NCBI GenBank assembly: GCA_021828105.1 | Contig: JAKATG010000018.1 | Coordinates: 1 to 64,000 of the forward strand | Direction of reading: 5' to 3' | From: Taklimakanibacter sp021828105 | GTDB taxonomy: Bacteria; Pseudomonadota; Alphaproteobacteria; Rhizobiales; Aestuariivirgaceae | DNA length: 64,000 nt | Part shown: positions 60,634-64,000 of the stretch, one piece after another | Position numbering within the stretch: the stretch's first letter is position 1 | Layout: each line of letters begins with the position of its first letter | Position numbers and translations under genes: made by a program | Notes under the pieces: generated by a model | The model's input: only the letters and a program-made list of their open reading frames with translations | Told to the model about the DNA's origin: nothing | Database searches by the model: none

Positions 60634-61194
60634 ATGATCCCCGCCGGTTATATGGCAAAATTTGTGGCAGACTGCCCCGATTGGCTCGGAGCGGCCGGGG
60701 TGGAGGATATCTATTCCGTCAGCGGATGCGTGTCGCACTGCTTCGCGGATTATTACAGTGCGTGGAAGCATAACGGATTCTGGCTCTTCGATTCGATCGA
60801 TGTCATTCTGCGCCTTGCATCGGAAAAAGGGATCGATCTGAAAGATGCCAAATTCTTCTATTACGAAATCCATGAACGACAGTTCGATGAGGATGGCACT
60901 GAAGAAGTGATGCCGGCACCCGACCTCGCGTTTGCTACCAACGTCTCCCTGCCGGAAACGAAGACTCTCGAAGGCTTCGACGTCGTCACCTTCAATGCCG
61001 GCGCCGGTCCGGAATGTTCGCCGCTTTCATGCAACGGCTTGGCGAAAGATCATGATGTCAACCGACATTGCTTGCTGGCATCGCTCGATGAAGCGATCAT
61101 TCTGCTGAGGAAGGGTGCCTTCAAAGATTCCGAGCCGGGTCCCTATCGCATTTTTGCGGTGTATTCCGTGCAGACCGCCTCGGCCGCGCGGTAG
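60634..61194 (+). CDS. hypothetical protein
   Basis: A 186-residue protein, no signal peptide or membrane segment. It has several cysteines (ADCPDW, SGCVSHC, PECSPLSCNG, RHC) and an acidic middle (HERQFDEDGTEEVMPAPD). I do not recognise the family. It starts six bases after comM, so it may belong to the same transcript and SOS response. The next gene is convergent. Confidence 0.6.
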   Translation: MIPAGYMAKFVADCPDWLGAAGVEDIYSVSGCVSHCFADYYSAWKHNGFWLFDSIDVILRLASEKGIDLKDAKFFYYEIHERQFDEDGTEEVMPAPDLAFATNVSLPETKTLEGFDVVTFNAGAGPECSPLSCNGLAKDHDVNRHCLLASLDEAIILLRKGAFKDSEPGPYRIFAVYSVQTASAAR

Positions 61195-61207
61195 CGGAGT
61201 GACAAGC

Positions 61208-62263
61208 TCACTCGGGCGGCAGTGACTTCGCCAGAAAGGTTATGATCCTCTGCGCCACGTCGCGATGGATATCCGCCCGTGCGCGTCCACCGCCATCTTT
61301 GCAGACAATGCCCTCGCCGGGTGCATTTTCCTCGATGAGGTCGACGGCGCCCGGCTTGCAGATTTGCAGGAAGCTGAAATGCAGGGCATCGGCAATCTCC
61401 GCAGTGGTCGTTGTCGATTGGGGCAGGTATTCGGCGAGATAGCGCGAATCCTGGTTGGTCGCGGCGACCTCGGCTTTTGCTGCTTCATCCTTGGCGATAT
61501 CCACTCCGGCGGCGATGACGAGGAAAGGTATGTGGATGTCATCGAGGCTTTCGGGCGTGAAGCCGCGGGCGAGGCCGAGATCGAGCGTCACCACCGCACC
61601 GATCCGCGCATCGCGCAGGTCGCTGCCGAGCTTTTCCGTCGCAGCGGCGCTGCGGCCGATGCCGAGCCCGGCGAAGAGCTTGCAGGCGATGGCGCCGAAG
61701 CGCGTCTCGCAATCCTGCGTCACCAGCCCAGCATCGAAACGTGCGCCGGCAAGCTCGGCGACCGTCCAGCCGCCGAGCGAATGGCCGATGGCGGCGATCC
61801 GCGTCGCGGCGATGCTCAGGCTGTGATCGGCGAGCAGGGCGTCGAGGACGCGGCTCAGATCGCGCGGCCTTTCCCACAGCCTTGCCGCCTTCTCGGGATC
61901 CCGGTCGAAGGTCGTGGTGCCGGGATGATCGACGGCAGCGACGACATAGCCCTCACGCGCCAGCGCCGCCGCGAGCCAGCTCAGATTGCGGAAGCTTCCG
62001 CCAAACCCGTGCGACAGGAGGACGAGAGGGTGAGAGCCATCTGCCGCCTTGGCATCCCTGACGGCCGAGACCCCATAAAACACGGGGTTCTCGGCGACCG
62101 ATATCTCAGGCCTCGCGTCCTTCGTCGGATACCACAGGGCCACATGCAGCGGCCGGCTCTCATCCGGCTCGGTGATCTCCCTGAAGCCGATCCGATCGTC
62201 GGCGTACGCGGCGGGCAGGGCGAAGACGGCGAGCAGCATGAGGGAGAGGACGAATCTGAGCAT
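61208..62263 (-). CDS. secreted alpha/beta hydrolase (PAF-acetylhydrolase/dienelactone hydrolase-like)
   Basis: A 351-residue exported serine hydrolase. Signal peptide MLRFVLSLMLLAVFALPAAYA. The oxyanion region is LLSHGFGGSFRNL, the nucleophile elbow GHSLGGWT holds the catalytic serine, an acid lies in the IAAGVDIAKDE area, and the histidine is probably in DALHFSF. CGGAGG sits right before the ATG at 62263. It is likely an esterase or lipase on small substrates; the target is unknown. Confidence 0.85.
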   Translation of the reverse strand: MLRFVLSLMLLAVFALPAAYADDRIGFREITEPDESRPLHVALWYPTKDARPEISVAENPVFYGVSAVRDAKAADGSHPLVLLSHGFGGSFRNLSWLAAALAREGYVVAAVDHPGTTTFDRDPEKAARLWERPRDLSRVLDALLADHSLSIAATRIAAIGHSLGGWTVAELAGARFDAGLVTQDCETRFGAIACKLFAGLGIGRSAAATEKLGSDLRDARIGAVVTLDLGLARGFTPESLDDIHIPFLVIAAGVDIAKDEAAKAEVAATNQDSRYLAEYLPQSTTTTAEIADALHFSFLQICKPGAVDLIEENAPGEGIVCKDGGGRARADIHRDVAQRIITFLAKSLPPE

Positions 62264-62356
62264 GAGAGCCTCCGGGGAGATGGCGAGGCCTTCCTGGTCC
62301 AACTTCACCCCTTGCGAGACCTCGAACGCGATCGAGGTCGTGCTAGTCTCAGGCTC

Positions 62357-62752
62357 ATGGGCAGGATGAGAGACAGCCACGCCTCTTTCGATGAGCTTCC
62401 CGGCACACCGGTGAGCGACATCGGCGCGGTGCGCACGCTCTTGATCGCGGCCGCCAAAGCGCGCCGCGACGTCAGCTATGCGGAACTGCTCATGGAGCTT
62501 GGCCACCGCTTCAGCCGTCCCAAGATGCGGGCCCTCTGCCGCACTCTCGATGCGATCGATGAGGCCGGCCGCGAAGCGGGTGAGCCCGAGCTTGCGGCCC
62601 TGGTCGTGCGCGAGTCCGACCGGCTGCCGGGTCAGGGCTGGTGGGTCGGCAAGGTCTATCGGTTGAGCTATGAGGGACCCTGGACCGGCAAGGAAGCGCT
62701 GGCCTTCGTGCAAGGCCGGCAGAAGCTCGCCTTCGATTACTGGAACAAGTAA
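62357..62752 (+). CDS. conserved hypothetical protein with repeated 3' end
   Basis: A 131-residue protein beginning ATG at 62357 or 62366. The core RRDVSYAELLMELGHRFSRPKMRALCRTLD looks like a helix-turn-helix or winged-helix unit, followed by LPGQGWWVGKVYRL. I recall relatives in alphaproteobacteria labelled only as hypothetical, or wrongly as phosphoribosyl enzymes. The last ten codons (QKLAFDYWNK and stop) are repeated twice more downstream. Divergent from the hydrolase gene. Confidence 0.72.
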   Translation: MGRMRDSHASFDELPGTPVSDIGAVRTLLIAAAKARRDVSYAELLMELGHRFSRPKMRALCRTLDAIDEAGREAGEPELAALVVRESDRLPGQGWWVGKVYRLSYEGPWTGKEALAFVQGRQKLAFDYWNK

Positions 62753-62939
62753 GCCTGTGCAGTCCTCCGAAGCTCGTAAGAGCGTAGAAGGACAGAAGCT
62801 TGCTTTTGATTATTGGAACAAGTGAGCGTGTTTAGTCCTCCGAAGCTCGTAAGAGCGTAGGAGGACAGAAGCTCGCTTTCGATTACTGGAACAAGTAAGC
62901 TTGTGCAGTCCTCCGAAGCTCGTAAGAGCGTAGGAGGAC
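62721..62939 (+). repeat. three tandem 73-bp units duplicating the gene 3' end plus a hairpin
   Basis: Units start at 62721, 62794 and 62867. Each contains the C-terminal codons for KLAFDYWNK (preceded by the Q codon), a stop, a short spacer and a stem-loop with outer arms GTCCTCC/GGAGGAC, inner arms GCTC/GAGC and a GTAA tetraloop (62762-62793, 62835-62866, 62908-62939; one mismatch in the first). Codon changes between units are all synonymous. The 62753-63075 gap otherwise holds only a structured leader. Confidence 0.92.
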
Positions 62940-63009
62940 AACGCTGTCCCGCACAAGGGACCTTTTGCCTCTTGACATCGTGGGCCAAACGGTGATTTGG
63001 AAAATATCA

Positions 63010-63052
63010 GAGTGCCCGAAGTCCATGGCCGGACTTCAAAGGCTTGGCACTC
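63010..63052 (+). promoter_or_regulatory. nested-hairpin leader of a small ORF
   Basis: GAGTGCC (63010-63016) pairs with GGCACTC (63046-63052), and inside it GAAGTCC (63018-63024) pairs with GGACTTC (63031-63037) around ATGGCC. It is followed by CCTCCC and then AAGGAA before the ATG at 63076, so the leader could pair with and mask the ribosome site. A TTGACA lies at 62972-62977 but no good -10. Confidence 0.5.
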
Positions 63053-63075
63053 TCCCTCCCAAAAGGAACCGTCAC

Positions 63076-63372
63076 ATGACCAGCACGCTTTGCCAAAGCG
63101 CGGCGCTCGACCGCATCGTCGCGCCATGGGCGGCGAAGATCGCCGCGTTCTTCGCCACCATCGTCGAAACCATCCTGGCGATCGTGCATGAGCTCAGCGC
63201 CTGTTGCCGGGAGGCCTCGCCGCTGCGCCACAAAGCGGGCTTCCTGCCGCCTGCGGTGAGCGCGCTCCATCTCCTTGTGCGCAAGCGTTCGCCCGATTTC
63301 GAGCGAGCCGTCATGAAGCCCGAGGCAAAGGATATTGAAAGGGTATTTGAAAGGGTACTGAAAGGTATTTGA
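63076..63372 (+). CDS. small hypothetical protein
   Basis: A 98-residue protein with a hydrophobic N-terminal helix (IAAFFATIVETILAIVHEL) after MTSTLCQSAALDRI, a cysteine pair (SACCREAS), and a basic tail. No known family. AAGGA lies eight bases before the ATG. Its 3' end runs into a degenerate short tandem repeat (ERVFERVLKGI). It may be a small membrane-associated protein. Confidence 0.5.
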   Translation: MTSTLCQSAALDRIVAPWAAKIAAFFATIVETILAIVHELSACCREASPLRHKAGFLPPAVSALHLLVRKRSPDFERAVMKPEAKDIERVFERVLKGI

Positions 63373-63404
63373 AAGGGGTATTGAAAGGCTGTTGAAAGGG
63401 TAAA
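63331..63404. repeat. degenerate 11-12-bp tandem array
   Basis: About six copies of a G(T)ATTGAAAGG-like unit in a row, spanning the last codons and stop of the small ORF and the bases after it. Unit length drifts between 10 and 12 bases. It is probably slippage-prone. Confidence 0.75.
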
Positions 63405-63458
63405 GCTATTGGCAGTGAGGGCCTGCATGCCCGCACGTAAAGAACCGGCGACAGAAGC

Positions 63459-64000
63459 CTAGCCAAGGGCCCTCTGCTCCTCGCTCGAGGGCTCGGCCGG
63501 GCTCTCAATATCCGCCGGCCGGTGCAGGCCGACGCCCAGGATCACCAGGAAGATTCCCGCGAGATCGAGGGGACCCGGGATCTGGCGAAGCACGATGGCG
63601 CCCGTCACCGCGGCGATGGCCGGCAGAAGGGTCAGCATCAAGGCGAAGCTCGCGCGCGGCAAGCGCGCCATCGCCAGCTGGTCGCAGATATAAGGGATGA
63701 CGGATGAGGAAATGCCGACGCCGATGCCGGCGAGGATCAGGAGCGGCTGCGTGGCGAGCTTGGCGACATCGCTGAAGCCGAAGGGCGAGGCGACGATGAA
63801 GGCGACACCCATGGCGGCCCCGAGCCGCGCAATGCCCGATGCGCCGCCTTGCCTGGCGATCGAATGGCCGACAATGACATAGAGCGCGAAGAGGAGCGCG
63901 TTGGCGAAGGCGAAACAGAGTCCCACGAGATCGCCCGCGATCTTGAAGCCGATGAGCAGGAACACGCCCGCGACCGCGAGCCCGAGCGCCAGGAAATTGC
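63459..64000 (-). CDS. EamA/RhtA-like drug/metabolite exporter, partial
   Basis: The C-terminal part of a ten-helix inner-membrane transporter of the DMT superfamily; the frame stays open to the right edge (…AVAGVFLLIGFKIAGDL), so the start lies outside. Helices are separated by short loops, and the block PYICDQLAMARLPRASFALMLTLLP is typical of the second EamA repeat of RhtA, the threonine/homoserine exporter. The tail is soluble and acidic (ESPAEPSSEEQRALG). The substrate is not certain. Confidence 0.85.
   Translation of the reverse strand, partial: NFLALGLAVAGVFLLIGFKIAGDLVGLCFAFANALLFALYVIVGHSIARQGGASGIARLGAAMGVAFIVASPFGFSDVAKLATQPLLILAGIGVGISSSVIPYICDQLAMARLPRASFALMLTLLPAIAAVTGAIVLRQIPGPLDLAGIFLVILGVGLHRPADIESPAEPSSEEQRALG

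Noticed and set aside
62721..62939. CRISPR-like array
   Set aside because: Repeat units are contiguous (73 bp with no unique spacers) and no cas genes are near.
63331..63404. Intrinsic terminator after the small ORF
   Set aside because: The repeats are direct, not inverted, and no stem plus T-run is formed.

Overview
The window reads as a chromosomal segment of a GC-rich alphaproteobacterium, most likely of the order Hyphomicrobiales (Rhizobiales). The reasons are the gene order (trpF-trpB-trpA-accD-folC; rpsA-sppA-ihfB-lapA; rpsT-dnaA-dnaN-recF-gyrB; ubiE-ubiB-coaBC-dut; rph-rdgB-hemW; rsmI-yraN-gshB), an AccD that lacks its zinc-ribbon cysteines as in rhizobial AccD, and two LexA operators of the alphaproteobacterial direct-repeat type (GTTC-N7-GTTC). 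I do not name a genus. I saw no rRNA, tRNA, CRISPR array, phage or transposase gene.

Layout. 1-9394: a catabolic and transport cluster, with an RraA-like aldolase and a fold-type III PLP enzyme on the minus strand, divergent from a dipeptide-type ABC transporter operon (binding protein, two permeases, fused double ATPase) that ends in an SMP-30/gluconolactonase-type gene. 9431-14402: folC, accD, trpA, trpB, trpF. 14502-17803: accessory genes between trpF and lapA (two secreted proteins of unknown role, pyrF, an ornithine cyclodeaminase-like gene). 17800-21360: lapA, ihfB, sppA, rpsA. 21717-22306: a mazEF-type toxin-antitoxin pair. 22313-29414: gyrB, recF, dnaN, dnaA, rpsT, with a 534-bp dnaA upstream region rich in perfect inverted repeats. 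29543-33465: a secreted unknown, an Hsp70-like ATPase, an enoyl-CoA hydratase and mutM. 33599-38427: a tightly overlapping run of ubiE, ubiB, coaBC, dut and moeB. 38554-42098: grpE, a GST, a GFA-family protein, an unknown and hrcA. 42175-44619: a Zur operator driving an AztD-like zinc metallochaperone and a COG0523 GTPase. 44692-47556: rph, a VOC-RdgB fusion and hemW. 47618-51004: a TRAP transporter whose first two genes are separated by repeat elements. 51125-54441: an L,D-transpeptidase, an aspartate kinase with foreign-looking codon use, and an LpoA-like lipoprotein. 54510-60627: rsmI, yraN, gshB, a DUF2806-type gene, two small unknown genes, an SRAP (YedK) gene and comM, with two LexA boxes. 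60634-64000: unknowns, an esterase, a gene whose 3' end is tandemly triplicated, a small ORF behind a structured leader, and a partial EamA-type transporter cut by the right edge.

The most unusual points are: (1) three 73-bp tandem units at 62721-62939, each repeating the same ten C-terminal codons with only synonymous changes and carrying a GTAA-capped hairpin; (2) an SOS locus with two LexA boxes around yedK, two tiny unknown genes and comM; (3) a fused VOC-RdgB reading frame; (4) a Zur-controlled AztD/COG0523 pair without an adjacent zinc ABC transporter; (5) a lysC that uses CAC for eight of nine histidines among neighbours that prefer CAT.
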